Source of the DNA: Bryobacteraceae bacterium | GTDB lineage: Bacteria > Acidobacteriota > Terriglobia > Bryobacterales > Bryobacteraceae | DNA length: 64,000 bases | Direction of reading: 5' to 3' | NCBI GenBank assembly: GCA_947458745.1 | Contig: CANGYQ010000003.1 | Span: forward strand, 1-64,000 | Shown: positions 44,501-54,900 of the stretch, in pieces | How positions within the stretch are numbered: the stretch's first letter is position 1 | How the letters are laid out: each line of letters starts with the position of its first letter | Notes under the pieces: generated by a model | What the model was told of the DNA's origin: nothing | The model's input: the letters and a program-made list of their open reading frames with translations, nothing else | The model's database searches: none | Translations under genes and position numbers: made by a program

Positions 44501-44592
44501 GTTAGGTAAGCCAGTGCCCATGGCGCGCGGGTGGCGGTATCCCGTTGGGAGCGAGCGCGGACTGCCCTACGCCCGCCCCTCATCGGGAAGGC

Positions 44593-47500
44593 TTAGAACG
44601 TCAACCGTCCCGTGAACTGAACCTGACGCGGAGTCCAGTACGACTGCTGCACCTGCATCAAGCCGTCGGAAGCGTTCGGGTTCGTTAGGCCCTGGATGTT
44701 GAAGGCGTTGAAGGCGTCCACGTTGAAGCGGAGCTTCCAGCGCTCGGTGATCGTGAACTCCTTGTAGAGCGAAATGTCGCTCTGGAAGTTCTTCGGCCCC
44801 TGCAGCACCAGGGCGTTGTAGGGCAGGTTGCCGGCCGGTCCGGGATTGAAGCCGGTCAGCACCTGCTGGCCGTTGGCCAGGGTCATGGTGACGTTGTTGT
44901 TGCCGAACTGCGTGGTGCCGGGCGTGTTGTTGATGGGGGCCAGGTACGGCTTATAGTCGGCCGGGACGCCCTGCACGCCGCGGGTAGTCGCGTTGACGAT
45001 GTTCGGGGGCAGGTAGCCGTTGAACCACTGATAGGCTTGACGGCAGACTCCGGACCGGCAATCGGTGACGGGCTGCGAGGTCTTGTTGAGCTTGATCGGA
45101 TTGGTCTCGCCCCAATTGCCCGTGCCCACTTGGAAAGCCTGGGAAACGAGCGTGCCGACAAAGGCCATCTGGTAGCCACCCACCAACGCGTTGACAAAAC
45201 GGTTGCTGCTGCCCAGGAAACGTTTGCCTTTGCCGAACGGAACGTCGACGATACCGTTAAACGAAATGCGATTCCGGGGAATGGCGGTATCCAGGCGGTA
45301 GTTCTGCCAGCGATTGAACTCCCGGCTGGGCTCTAGTGGCGTACCGACGTCCATTCCCTTCGGGATGGCACCGGGAGCGTAGTTGGCCGCCGGAAACAAC
45401 GAGTTGTCGCGGAAAGTATTCCCACCCACGCGGAAGGCGCGCGAGTGGACGTAGAAGATCTGGTAGCCGAAGCCTTTCCGGAAGGGCCGCTGGTAGTTCA
45501 ACTGAAGGGCGGTGTTGTTCGAGAAGCCCAGCTTGGTGGATTGGGTGATGCCACCCCAGGTGCGATTGTCGTACGGCCGCGTGGCCACGCCCGCCAGCGC
45601 GCCCGTGGGCGGCGTGGTGCCGGTGGTGGCCTGCCACACGTAGGTGGAGGGCGCGTTGTTCAACAGCAAGTTCTGATCGAGATTGGTGCCATACGTGTAG
45701 ATCAACGACCCACGGAGAACGGAACCGTCACCGAAGGGCTGCTCAATGGTGAAGTTCGCCTCACGCACGCGGGCCGGCGGATACTTGGGGCTCAGCACGG
45801 TTCCTGTGCCAATGCCCGGCAGCAGTGCGGTGGTGGAGTTGGTGTTGACCACGCCGGTCGTATTCACGCCCGTAATCGTGGTGAGCGGGGAGCGCAGCAG
45901 CAGGTTCGGCAAACCATCCGGTGCCTGCGCCGCTGCCGTGTAGCTTTGCGAATAGCCGGCGGTGAACGGGTAGCTGGCCGTCAGATAGCGAATGGAGTTA
46001 CGAACCGGCACCGGGTAGATGTATTCTCCGAAGCCGCCTCGGATGACCGTGCCATTCCGGCCAAACGCCGGAGTGTAGGCAAAGCCGAGCCGCGGCATAA
46101 TGTTCCAGTTGGCTGACATCACGCCCCGCGAAGGCATTCCGCCTTCCTGCAGGGTCTCGAACTTCACGCCCAGATTGCGCAAATTGGTCAGCAGGGTGTC
46201 CTGCGTCAGGCCTTCCTTCACGTAGTAATCCAGCCCCTGCGGTAAAGACAGAGCTTTGTTGTTGGGGTTGAAAGCCACCAGATAATCATTGGCGGCATAG
46301 GGGGCCGGGTGAGCTTCCCAGCGCACGCCGGCATTGATGGTCAGCCGTTTGTTGACGCGCCAGTTGTCCTGGATGTAGGTGTCATACTCGATCAGCCAGC
46401 AATTGTTGAACGGGGCGTTGCGATTCTGCGTGAAGCTGGACGCCGCACCGAGGAAAAAGTCCGCATCGGCGTAGCCGGAGTTCGGCCGGTTGCCGAAATT
46501 GATACCGGTGTTGGGGTCGTAGATCCCGGTGGCCTGGTTGCTGAAAGCGATGGTATTGGGGGAACGGTCCGACATATAGCCGAACTTTTCATGCCGGATA
46601 CGGCCGCCAAAAGCGAATTGGTGCCGCCCGGCGATCTTGTTGAAGTTCTGGTCAAGCGTGCTGACCCGCTGGCTCATGCCGTAGTTCCACTGCGAACCGC
46701 CGTAGGGCATCAGCAGGTTGGCACCGATGGCCGGAAAGCCGATCTGGCCGAAGTTGTTGGGCAGGCCGAACTGTTTTTCGAAGTTCTTGCGCGACGCATC
46801 ATTGCCCTCAACGTACATGCGCTGCCACTGCATCGAATAGATGGTCTCGGAGAAGAACGTCGGTGAGTAGGTGCGGGACCAGCCTAGTGCACCACTGATG
46901 GTCTGGATGGGGATGCGCTGGTAGCCGGTGGAGCCGGCTTCCAGTTCGGGGCTGGCGATGTTGGCCGGCGAGTTCGACGGGAAATTGCGGAGCGCCTGTT
47001 GTTGCTGATCGATCTCGGTGAAGCGGAAGTAGGCCCGGTTCTTGTCATTGAAAACGTGATCCAGACGCGTGGTGTAGTTCGGCACCGTTTGCTGTGTCGG
47101 ATTCTGGCCGTTCAGGTTGAAATTGATGAGCGGGTTATCGTTCGAGGTGGGCAGGGGCGTCGCCGCGTACAGAGTCTTGGCCAGCGGGCTGATACGCGAA
47201 AGCGGGATCTGATTATTGATGAACGGCAGACGAGTGTAGTTGTTCTCGCGGCTCTGGGTGGTGTTGGGGTCGTAGAGCTGCTGCAGCAGGCCCGCGCCGT
47301 TCACCAGGCCACTGAAATCGCCGTTCCGCATGGGCACGGTGGGCACATACATCAGCTGCTGGCTGCTGCGGCGCAGCGAGAAGCGCTCGTAAGCGACGAA
47401 GAAGAAGGAGCGGTTGCGGCCATCGTAGAGCTTGGGGATCAGGATGGGGCCACCAACGGAAATGCCGAACTCATTGCGCACCAGGGGCGGAGCCTTGAAG

Positions 47501-48282
47501 TTTGCCGGATCCTGCCGGGCGCGGGCGATGCCAAAGTAGTTGTTGCGCGCCGTCTCAAACATGCTGCCGTGAAACTGGTTGGTGCCGGATTTGGTGGTCA
47601 GGATCACGGTGGCCGGCGTCGCAAACTGCGCGCTGGAGTTCATGGTTTCAAAGCGCACCTCTTGCACCGAATCCGGGTCCGGCAGGATCGCCTGCGCGGA
47701 GTTGGCGGGGCTCCCGAAGTTACGGTTGGTCATCGGGGCGCCGTCCTGTGAATACTCCATGCCTTCGCCCATCAAGCCATTGGCGCGGGTGCCGCCGGCT
47801 TCCAGGCCAGGAACCGTGTTCTGCGCCAGACCCAGGAGGTTGCGTCCGTTTTGCGGCAACTGGCTGATGCGCGCCGCGTCCAGTTGCGTGTTGACGGTGC
47901 CGCTGTCATAAGTGGCCAACTGGAGCGTCTCACCGCTGACGCTGACCGTCTCGGTGACTTCGCCCACCGTCAACTGAGGATTGAGCACCAGCACTTGGCC
48001 GCCCTGCAGTGTGATGAGTTGCTCGGATTTCTTCATGCCGGGCGCGCTGAAGGTGACGCGGTAGCTTCCGGCAAACAGTCCTTTCAGCGAGTAAAAACCA
48101 TTCGCGTTGGAGGTGGTGTCGGTGGTGACGCCGGTGGCCTGGTTCAGTGCGCGAATCTCGCAAGCCGGAATGGCAGCGGCACTGGCATCCTGAACGGTTC
48201 CTTGAATGGTCGCCACGCCGCTTTGAGCGAGCAGTGCGGTAGCGGTGACAGCGACACTTAGAGCTAGTTGAATGACCTTCAT
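44593..48282 (-). CDS. Oar-like TonB-dependent receptor with carboxypeptidase-regulatory domain
   Basis: 1229 residues from ATG at 48282 (AGGGG upstream); the frame opens earlier but without family-like sequence. Signal peptide IQLALSVAVTATALLAQ. A CarboxypepD_reg fold at 24-110 (GTVQDASAAAIPACEIRAL, GFYSLKGLFAGSYRVTF) is followed by a plug domain (about 115-250) and a large outer-membrane barrel whose last residues are TPRQVQFTGRLTF, ending in aromatic Phe as barrel proteins do. Such proteins are highly multiplied in Acidobacteria and are thought to import glycans or other polymers; substrate unknown. Divergent from the cytochrome at 48397. Confidence 0.92.
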   Translation of the reverse strand: MKVIQLALSVAVTATALLAQSGVATIQGTVQDASAAAIPACEIRALNQATGVTTDTTSNANGFYSLKGLFAGSYRVTFSAPGMKKSEQLITLQGGQVLVLNPQLTVGEVTETVSVSGETLQLATYDSGTVNTQLDAARISQLPQNGRNLLGLAQNTVPGLEAGGTRANGLMGEGMEYSQDGAPMTNRNFGSPANSAQAILPDPDSVQEVRFETMNSSAQFATPATVILTTKSGTNQFHGSMFETARNNYFGIARARQDPANFKAPPLVRNEFGISVGGPILIPKLYDGRNRSFFFVAYERFSLRRSSQQLMYVPTVPMRNGDFSGLVNGAGLLQQLYDPNTTQSRENNYTRLPFINNQIPLSRISPLAKTLYAATPLPTSNDNPLINFNLNGQNPTQQTVPNYTTRLDHVFNDKNRAYFRFTEIDQQQQALRNFPSNSPANIASPELEAGSTGYQRIPIQTISGALGWSRTYSPTFFSETIYSMQWQRMYVEGNDASRKNFEKQFGLPNNFGQIGFPAIGANLLMPYGGSQWNYGMSQRVSTLDQNFNKIAGRHQFAFGGRIRHEKFGYMSDRSPNTIAFSNQATGIYDPNTGINFGNRPNSGYADADFFLGAASSFTQNRNAPFNNCWLIEYDTYIQDNWRVNKRLTINAGVRWEAHPAPYAANDYLVAFNPNNKALSLPQGLDYYVKEGLTQDTLLTNLRNLGVKFETLQEGGMPSRGVMSANWNIMPRLGFAYTPAFGRNGTVIRGGFGEYIYPVPVRNSIRYLTASYPFTAGYSQSYTAAAQAPDGLPNLLLRSPLTTITGVNTTGVVNTNSTTALLPGIGTGTVLSPKYPPARVREANFTIEQPFGDGSVLRGSLIYTYGTNLDQNLLLNNAPSTYVWQATTGTTPPTGALAGVATRPYDNRTWGGITQSTKLGFSNNTALQLNYQRPFRKGFGYQIFYVHSRAFRVGGNTFRDNSLFPAANYAPGAIPKGMDVGTPLEPSREFNRWQNYRLDTAIPRNRISFNGIVDVPFGKGKRFLGSSNRFVNALVGGYQMAFVGTLVSQAFQVGTGNWGETNPIKLNKTSQPVTDCRSGVCRQAYQWFNGYLPPNIVNATTRGVQGVPADYKPYLAPINNTPGTTQFGNNNVTMTLANGQQVLTGFNPGPAGNLPYNALVLQGPKNFQSDISLYKEFTITERWKLRFNVDAFNAFNIQGLTNPNASDGLMQVQQSYWTPRQVQFTGRLTF

Positions 48283-48396
48283 CAATCGACCCCTTAAACT
48301 TGACGTAATAGTCATGCGGACCCTGAAAAAAGGGGCTCCGCAGCAGAGTATTGGAAGCGAGGTTATCACAGTGGTCTACTATCGTGAAGGTCATCT

Positions 48397-50529
48397 ATGA
48401 AAGCCTCGTGGGTGGTGGCATTGATCGCCGCGTGCAGTGTCCGGGGGGAGGATTCGCGCGTCTGTGCGGGCTGCCACCGCGATGTCTGGGAATCCTACCA
48501 GCGCACGGGAATGGGCCGTTCCTTCGCGCCGGCCTCAGCCTCGAACACCGGAGAAGGCACCTACTATCACGCGCCCTCAGAGAGCTGGTTCTCGCAATTC
48601 ACTCGCGCCGGTGGCCACTTCCAACGCCGCTGGCAGGTTGACTCTTCCGGCCGCGAAATCAACGTGATGGAAAAGCAGATTCACTACGTGATGGGCTCCG
48701 GCCACCTGGCTCGCACGTTTCTGCATCGCACTCCGGCCGGTGCCTTGTTTGAGCTGCCATTGGGCTGGTATGCCGACCAGGGCGGACTATGGGCAATGAA
48801 CCCCGGCTACGACCGGCCTGATCACGACGGCTTCCGCCGCCCCATCACCTACGACTGCATGTTTTGCCACAACGCCTACCCGTCGATTCCCTTGAAGCCG
48901 GTCTCCGATTCGATCTACTCGGGCGTGTTGCCACAAGGCATCGATTGTGCCCGCTGCCATGGGCCTGGCCTACGTCACGCCCAACTGGCCGGCGCCAAAG
49001 CCACACCGCGGGCCCAGCTCCGCCAGTCGATCGTCAACCCCGCGCGCCTTTCGCCGGAGCGGCAGTTGGAGATCTGCATGGCGTGTCACCTGGAGACCAC
49101 CAGTTTTCCGCTACCCAACGCCATCCAGCGCCTGGAACGCGGCCCCTTTTCGTTCCGCCCGGGGGAACCGCTGGCGGACTTTATCCTCAACTTCGATCAT
49201 GCCCCGGGCACCGGCCGCGAAGAGAAGTTCGAGATCGTCAACTCGGCCTACCGCTTGCGGCATTCGGCTTGCTTCCAGAAGAGCCCCGGCAAGCTGCTTT
49301 GTACTACCTGCCACGATCCGCACTCCGCCCCGCGCGGCGCTGAAGCCGTGCGGCGTCAGGATACGGCTTGCCGCCAATGCCATCCCACCGGCAGCCACAT
49401 GACGGCACAGCAGGACTGCGCAGGCTGCCATATGCCCAAGCGCCGTACTGAAGACGTGATCCATGCCGTCGCCACGGATCACTACATTGCGCGGCGGCCA
49501 CCCGCGGGCGACTTGCGGGCCGCGCGGAAAGAGGTCCGCGACAACTATCGTGGACCGGTAGCGTTGCACTACCCGGCCCAGCTGCCCGCCGTCCCGGAAA
49601 GCGAGCTGTATCTCGCCGCCGCTCAAGTGAAGCAGAAGAGCAATCTTTCCGGCGGCATCGCGCGGCTGACGCGGGCCATTGAGCGGGCCGCCCCGGCGCG
49701 CGCCGAATGGTATCTGGACTTGGCCGAGGCGCTGGAGAACGATAACCAGATAACGAAGGCGCTGCCCTGGTACCGCGAGGCCGCGCGGCGAGATCCCGCT
49801 TCACCGGCCGTGGCGCAGAAGTTGGGAACGGCGTTGCGCCGGACGAAGGCGTACCCGGAGGCGGCCCAGGTGCTGGAGCGCGCGGCGGCTTTGGCCCCGG
49901 CGCGCGCGCTCACCTGGCATGAACTGGGGCTGGCCTATCGCTCACTGGGCCGCAAAGCGGATGCCGCTAGGGCGCTCCGGCGGGCCCTGGAACATGATCC
50001 CGAGATGCCCGAGGCCCACAACAATCTCGGGATCCTGGAGCTATCGGAGGCCTCGTTCCGCGAGGCGATCCGGATCAAGCCGGATTACGGCGATGCCCAC
50101 GCGAATCTCGCGAACCTGTTGGGTGGTGCCGGGCGCTTTACGGAGGCGCAGGAGTCGTTCGCTCGCGCGCTGCGCCTGCGTCCGGGTGATGCGCGAACGC
50201 GTTTCAACTACGCGATGCTGCTGGGTCGAGCCAATCGCTATGATGAAGCGCAGCGCGAGTTGGAGGCCTGCGTTCGCACGGACCCCGCGTTTGCCGACGC
50301 GCACGAACTGCTCGGCGATCTTCTGCTGGCGCGGGATCAGGCCCGGTCCGCGGCGGAGCATTACCGCGAGGCGGTGCGCCTGACACCCGGGTCAGCCAGC
50401 GCCAATTTGGGGCTCGGGCTGGCGATGTTGGCCGCCGGTGATCGGGCGGGGGCCCGGGCACATCTGCAGAAGGCGGCTACCAGCCAAGACCCGGCGATCC
50501 GCGCGCGGGCCTTAGAAGCGCTGCGGTGA
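48397..50529 (+). CDS. seven-haem cytochrome c fused to tetratricopeptide repeats
   Basis: 710 residues with a short signal peptide. The N-terminal 350 residues carry seven CxxCH motifs: CAGCH (23-27), CMFCH, CARCH, CMACH, CTTCH, CRQCH and a second CAGCH. The C-terminal half (about 400-710) has TPRs, for example ALTWHELGLAYRSLGRKADA and PDYGDAHANLANLLGGAGRF. The periplasmic cytochrome part resembles the cytochrome c554/NrfA-like 'doubled CXXCH' proteins. The TPR tail may dock partners. Redox role and partner are unknown. Confidence 0.9.
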   Translation: MKASWVVALIAACSVRGEDSRVCAGCHRDVWESYQRTGMGRSFAPASASNTGEGTYYHAPSESWFSQFTRAGGHFQRRWQVDSSGREINVMEKQIHYVMGSGHLARTFLHRTPAGALFELPLGWYADQGGLWAMNPGYDRPDHDGFRRPITYDCMFCHNAYPSIPLKPVSDSIYSGVLPQGIDCARCHGPGLRHAQLAGAKATPRAQLRQSIVNPARLSPERQLEICMACHLETTSFPLPNAIQRLERGPFSFRPGEPLADFILNFDHAPGTGREEKFEIVNSAYRLRHSACFQKSPGKLLCTTCHDPHSAPRGAEAVRRQDTACRQCHPTGSHMTAQQDCAGCHMPKRRTEDVIHAVATDHYIARRPPAGDLRAARKEVRDNYRGPVALHYPAQLPAVPESELYLAAAQVKQKSNLSGGIARLTRAIERAAPARAEWYLDLAEALENDNQITKALPWYREAARRDPASPAVAQKLGTALRRTKAYPEAAQVLERAAALAPARALTWHELGLAYRSLGRKADAARALRRALEHDPEMPEAHNNLGILELSEASFREAIRIKPDYGDAHANLANLLGGAGRFTEAQESFARALRLRPGDARTRFNYAMLLGRANRYDEAQRELEACVRTDPAFADAHELLGDLLLARDQARSAAEHYREAVRLTPGSASANLGLGLAMLAAGDRAGARAHLQKAATSQDPAIRARALEALR

Positions 50530-50556
50530 GCGAAACTGCAGCCCCCACGCCCAGGC

Positions 50557-51948
50557 CTAAGCCAGGATTCCCTTCACCACTTCACCGGAAACTCCCGTCA
50601 AGCGGGCGTCCAGGCCTTGGAACTTCTGGGTGAAGCGTAGGTGGTCAATCCCCAGCAGGTGCAGCATGGTGGCATGGAAATCATGAACGCTGACGGCGTC
50701 TTCGACGGCGGCATATCCAAAGTCGTCCGTGGAGCCGTAAGCCAATCCGCCCTTAATGCCGCCACCGGCCAGCATGAAGCTGAAGCCCTTGATGTGGTGG
50801 TCGCGCCCGTTGCCGCCTTGGGACATCGGTGTGCGGCCAAACTCGCCACCCCAGATGACGAGCGTATCTTCCAACATGCCGCGCTGCTCCAGATCCTGGA
50901 TTAGGGCCGCGGTCGGGCGGTCCACTTCCTCGGCCTTCAACGGCATGTTCTGTGGAATGCCGGCATGGTGATCCCAGTCGCGGTGATAGAGCTGGATAAA
51001 CCGCACGCCGCGTTCGGCCAGGCGGCGCGCCAGCAGGCAGTTGGAGGCAAAGCTGCCATCGCCGGGAACTGCACCGTAGCGGTCCAGCACGGCTTGCGGC
51101 TCCTTCGACATATCCACCAGATCGGGCACGCTGGTTTGCATCTGGAACGCCAGCTCATACTGCGAAATCCGCGTCTGGATCTCTGGGTCCCGCAATTGGT
51201 CGTACTGCATCCGGTTCAGAGCATTCACCGCCGCGATGGTATTTTTCTGCGCGTCCTTGGTGACGCCTTGGGGGTTGCCGATGTAGAGCACCGGGTCGCC
51301 ATTGCTGTTCAGCTTCACGCCCTGATACTTGCCCGGCAGGAAGCCGGAGGACCATTGCCGGGAGGCGATGGGCTGCATCTGCCCGCCGCGTCCCGATGAC
51401 ATCAACACCACAAAGCCAGGCAGATTCTGGCTTTCTGAACCCAAGCCGTACACCACCCACGACCCCATGCTGGGACGCCCGGACAGGATGTTGCCGGCGT
51501 TCATGATGGCATGCGCCGGGTCATGGTTGATCTGCTCGGTCCACATGGAACGCACCAGGCAGACCTTGTCCGCAATGGAGCCGATCTGCGGAAACAGCTT
51601 GCAGATCTCCAGGCCACTTTTGCCGAACTTCTGGAACTCAAACTGCGGGCCAAAACAGATCAGCCGCTTGCCTTGCAATTGGGCAATCTGCTGACCCTTG
51701 GTGATCGATTCCGGCATCGGCTGGCCATGCATCTGGGCCAGCTTGGGCTTCGGGTCGAAGGTCTCCAAATGAGAAGGGCCGCCCGCTTGATAGAGGAAGA
51801 TAATGCGCTTGGCCTTGGCGGGATGATGGAGCGGTTGGACCGCACCGGCTGCGCCCGTCGCCGCGCCGTTGAGCAGCGATTGAAGAGCCGTAAAGCCCAG
51901 TCCGGCGGCAGCGGTGCGGGACAGGAAAGTTCGTCGGGCGAGATTCAT
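50557..51948 (-). CDS. Tat-exported DUF1501 protein (second copy)
   Basis: 463 residues from ATG at 51948; the open frame before it is out-of-frame DUF1549 sequence. The signal MNLARRTFLSRTAAAGLGFT is a Tat motif. DUF1501 core: KAKRIIFLYQAGGPSHLETFDPK, RRLAERGVRFIQLYHRDWDHH and VIWGGEFGRTPMSQGGNGRDHH. The family is shared with the protein at 27739, but the two are only distantly alike, so this is not a recent duplicate. It follows its DUF1549/1553 partner by four bases. Confidence 0.93.
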   Translation of the reverse strand: MNLARRTFLSRTAAAGLGFTALQSLLNGAATGAAGAVQPLHHPAKAKRIIFLYQAGGPSHLETFDPKPKLAQMHGQPMPESITKGQQIAQLQGKRLICFGPQFEFQKFGKSGLEICKLFPQIGSIADKVCLVRSMWTEQINHDPAHAIMNAGNILSGRPSMGSWVVYGLGSESQNLPGFVVLMSSGRGGQMQPIASRQWSSGFLPGKYQGVKLNSNGDPVLYIGNPQGVTKDAQKNTIAAVNALNRMQYDQLRDPEIQTRISQYELAFQMQTSVPDLVDMSKEPQAVLDRYGAVPGDGSFASNCLLARRLAERGVRFIQLYHRDWDHHAGIPQNMPLKAEEVDRPTAALIQDLEQRGMLEDTLVIWGGEFGRTPMSQGGNGRDHHIKGFSFMLAGGGIKGGLAYGSTDDFGYAAVEDAVSVHDFHATMLHLLGIDHLRFTQKFQGLDARLTGVSGEVVKGILA

Positions 51949-51952
51949 CGAC

Positions 51953-54900
51953 TTAGTTCCTCGTGATGACTTCATGCAGGTTGAGTACGGCTCGCGCCAC
52001 GCTGACCGTTGCGGCCAGATCGGCCGGATCGCGAGTGCCGGCCGGGTGCGGTGCCTCGCCGGCGGACGCGAGTGCCTTGGCCTCGGCCGGTGACTTCCGG
52101 AACCGCGCCAGTTCGCCCCGGTAAAGGCTGCTGAGCACCGCCCGTTCCTTGGTGGTGGCCGGGCGGGAGGCGGCCCGTTCAAACGCGAAATCGATCCGGC
52201 GGGAGATCGAGCCGCCCGCCGCCATCATCTGCTCGGCAAACACGCGCGCTGCTTCCACGTAACTGGGATCGTTCAGCAACACCAGTGATTGCACCGGCGT
52301 GTTCGAGGACGCGCGGTTCAACGTACATTCTTCGCGGGACGGGCCATCAAAGGCCGCCATGCTAGGGTGCAGAAATGTCCGCTGCCAAAACGAATAGAGC
52401 CCACGACGATAAAGGTCCGGCCCCAGGCTCTCCGAGTAATCGCGCTTGGGGAAATTCAGCGCGGCCAGATAGCCCAGTGGTTGATAAGGGCGCACACTGG
52501 GGCCGCCGAACTTATCCGTCGCCAGCAAGCCACTGGCGCTCAACACCACGTCCCGTACAATCTCGGCGTCGACGCGGAAGCGCGATTGCCGGGCCAGCAG
52601 CCGGTTCTCCGGATCCTTCGCCAGCATCTCGGGCGTCGGCGTCGAGGTCTGCTTATAGGTGTCGCTGGTGACAATCACCCGGACCAGGCGCTTCATGTCC
52701 CAGTCGCTCATAAACTCGGCCGCCAGCCAATCGAGCAGTTCCGGATGCGTGGGCCATTCGCCTTGCGAACCGAGATCCTCCAGCACCTTCGACAGTCCGG
52801 TGCCGAATAGCTGACGCCACAGCCGGTTGACATACGTTCGCGAGGTGAGCGGGTTGTCGCGGGAGACCAGCCAGTTGGCCAGATCCAGCCGCGTCGCCCG
52901 TTGGCCTTTCGCCACCTCCAGCTTGCCCAGAAAGGCCGGAATCGCTGGTGAGACCACTTCGCCGGATTCATCCATGAAGTTGCCGCGCGCCAGCACCCGC
53001 GTCTCGGGCGGATTCGCCGCGGCCACCGTCGTCACTACATGCGGAATCTCGGCGCGCAGATTGGTCTGTTCGGACTTCAACCTCGACAGCTTGCGCCAGA
53101 TCGGGGCCAGCTCCGGATGCGTTGAATCGATGACCGCCGCGTCCAGCGGCCCGGCGGGCAGAGCCGGAACAGCCAGTTCCCGGGCACCCTCCCGGGCAAA
53201 CTGGGCATGGGCCGTGGGGGCCAGCGCCAGCCGGATGCGCCCCGTGACGGCGCGGCGGTACTTTGAATCGTGCCGGATGATTACCCGCACCAGGGAGTCC
53301 GCGGTGGTCGCCAGGGGCTGTTCAAAATCGAGGGCCACGAAGTTAGTCCGTTGCGAGCGGTAAGTCACCACGCCCCAGCCCGTCTCCGGCTGGCCGTCAA
53401 TCAGGTTCCAGGGCGACAAACCCGGCTCCCAAAAAGTAGCCGTTGAACGCGCGGCGGAGACGGCCACCTTCTGGCCATCGATCGTGGTCTCGATCTCGGT
53501 CACCACCAAACGGTCAGACCCACGGGCCACGCGCGCACCGGGCAGCCGGTCATCGGAGTTCACTTCAAAGCCCAGCGAATACCAGCGGCCCGCTCCGGGC
53601 TTCAGCGTGATGGTGAAGGTCTCGTTATCCGGGTTCGGCCCCTCGGCCACCACTAAGCCGTGGCCGGGTTTGGTGTCGCTGACGACGCTGCCCCCGGTTT
53701 CATAAATGCTCAACAGCGGCTCATTGCCATAGATCCTCAACACGGTACCGCGGCTAGCCGCAGCGGCCACCGGTATTTGAACCACCCAATCCTTGATGCC
53801 CGCCTTCAGCGACTTGGTCCAGGCTTCGGCGTCGATGGCTTTGCGCTTGGCTTCCAATTCCTGCGTGAGGGAGGCGATCTGTTTATCCAGCGCGTCCCAG
53901 CGGGCCTGCTGCGCCTCAGTGGGCAGCGGCAGAAGCTCGCCCCAGGCGTTGGGCCCCTGGTCGGGCACCAGGCCGGTCTCCTTCACGTCGGCGAAGAAGG
54001 CTTTCATGGCATAGAAATCTTTGTGGGTCAGCGGGTCAAACTTGTGGTCGTGGCATTCGGCGCAACCCAGCGTCGCGCCCATCCAGATGCCGGCCACTGT
54101 GCGAACCCGGTCCGCGCCATACTTGGCCAGATACTCTTTCGGCTGCAAGCCGCCTTCGGCTGATGTCCGGGACATGCGGTTAAAGGCGGAGGCGACGCGC
54201 GTCGTCCTGGACGCCCCCGGCAGCAGATCGCCCGCCAGTTGTTCGCGGGTGAATTGATCAAACCGCTTGTTGCTCTTGATCGCCTCCAGCACATAGTCAC
54301 GATACGGCCAGGCGGGAAAGGCGTTGTCACCGTGGAAGCCGGAGGTGTCGGCATAGCGGACCGCATCCAGCCACTGCATGGCTTGCCGCTCAGCGTAGCG
54401 GTCGGAGGCGAGCAGCTGGTCGACCACCTGCTCGTAGTTTTTCTTTTGCAGATAGTCTGCCACTTCAGCCGGCGTGGGCGGTAGTCCCGTCAGGTCCAGA
54501 TAGAGCCGCCGCAGCAGCGTCCGGGGATCGGCTTCTTTGGAGGGCGTCAGGCCGGTTGCGGCCAGGCGTGAGCGGACAAAGGCATCGATCGGGTGGCGGT
54601 ATCCCGCGGGAGGAGCAGGCCGCTTGACCGGCTGATAGGACCAATGCTCTTCGTAGACGGCCCCTTCGGCCACCCACTGGCGAATGGTGTTCTTTTGCTG
54701 TTCGCTCAGCTCCTTATGGCTGAACTTGGGCGGCATCAGCAGGGCCGCGTTGGTCGAGAAGACGCGAGCCACGATAGCGCTCGATTCGGGCTTGCCGGGG
54801 ACAATGGGGATCACGCCCCGCTTGGTGGGCTTCAACGCCTCCGCCCGAATATCCAGCCGGATGCCCGCCATCCGCGAGCTCTGGTCCGGGCCATGGCACC

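Noticed and set aside
44272..44505. 77-residue open frame on the plus strand
   Set aside because: No family likeness, no ribosome binding site, and it lies across a probable miniature repeat element.
43150..44592. Right attachment site copying the tRNA-Val 3' end
   Set aside because: No run resembling the tRNA 3' end (GTTCTCTTAGGCCCACCA) could be found by eye, so the right border is left open.
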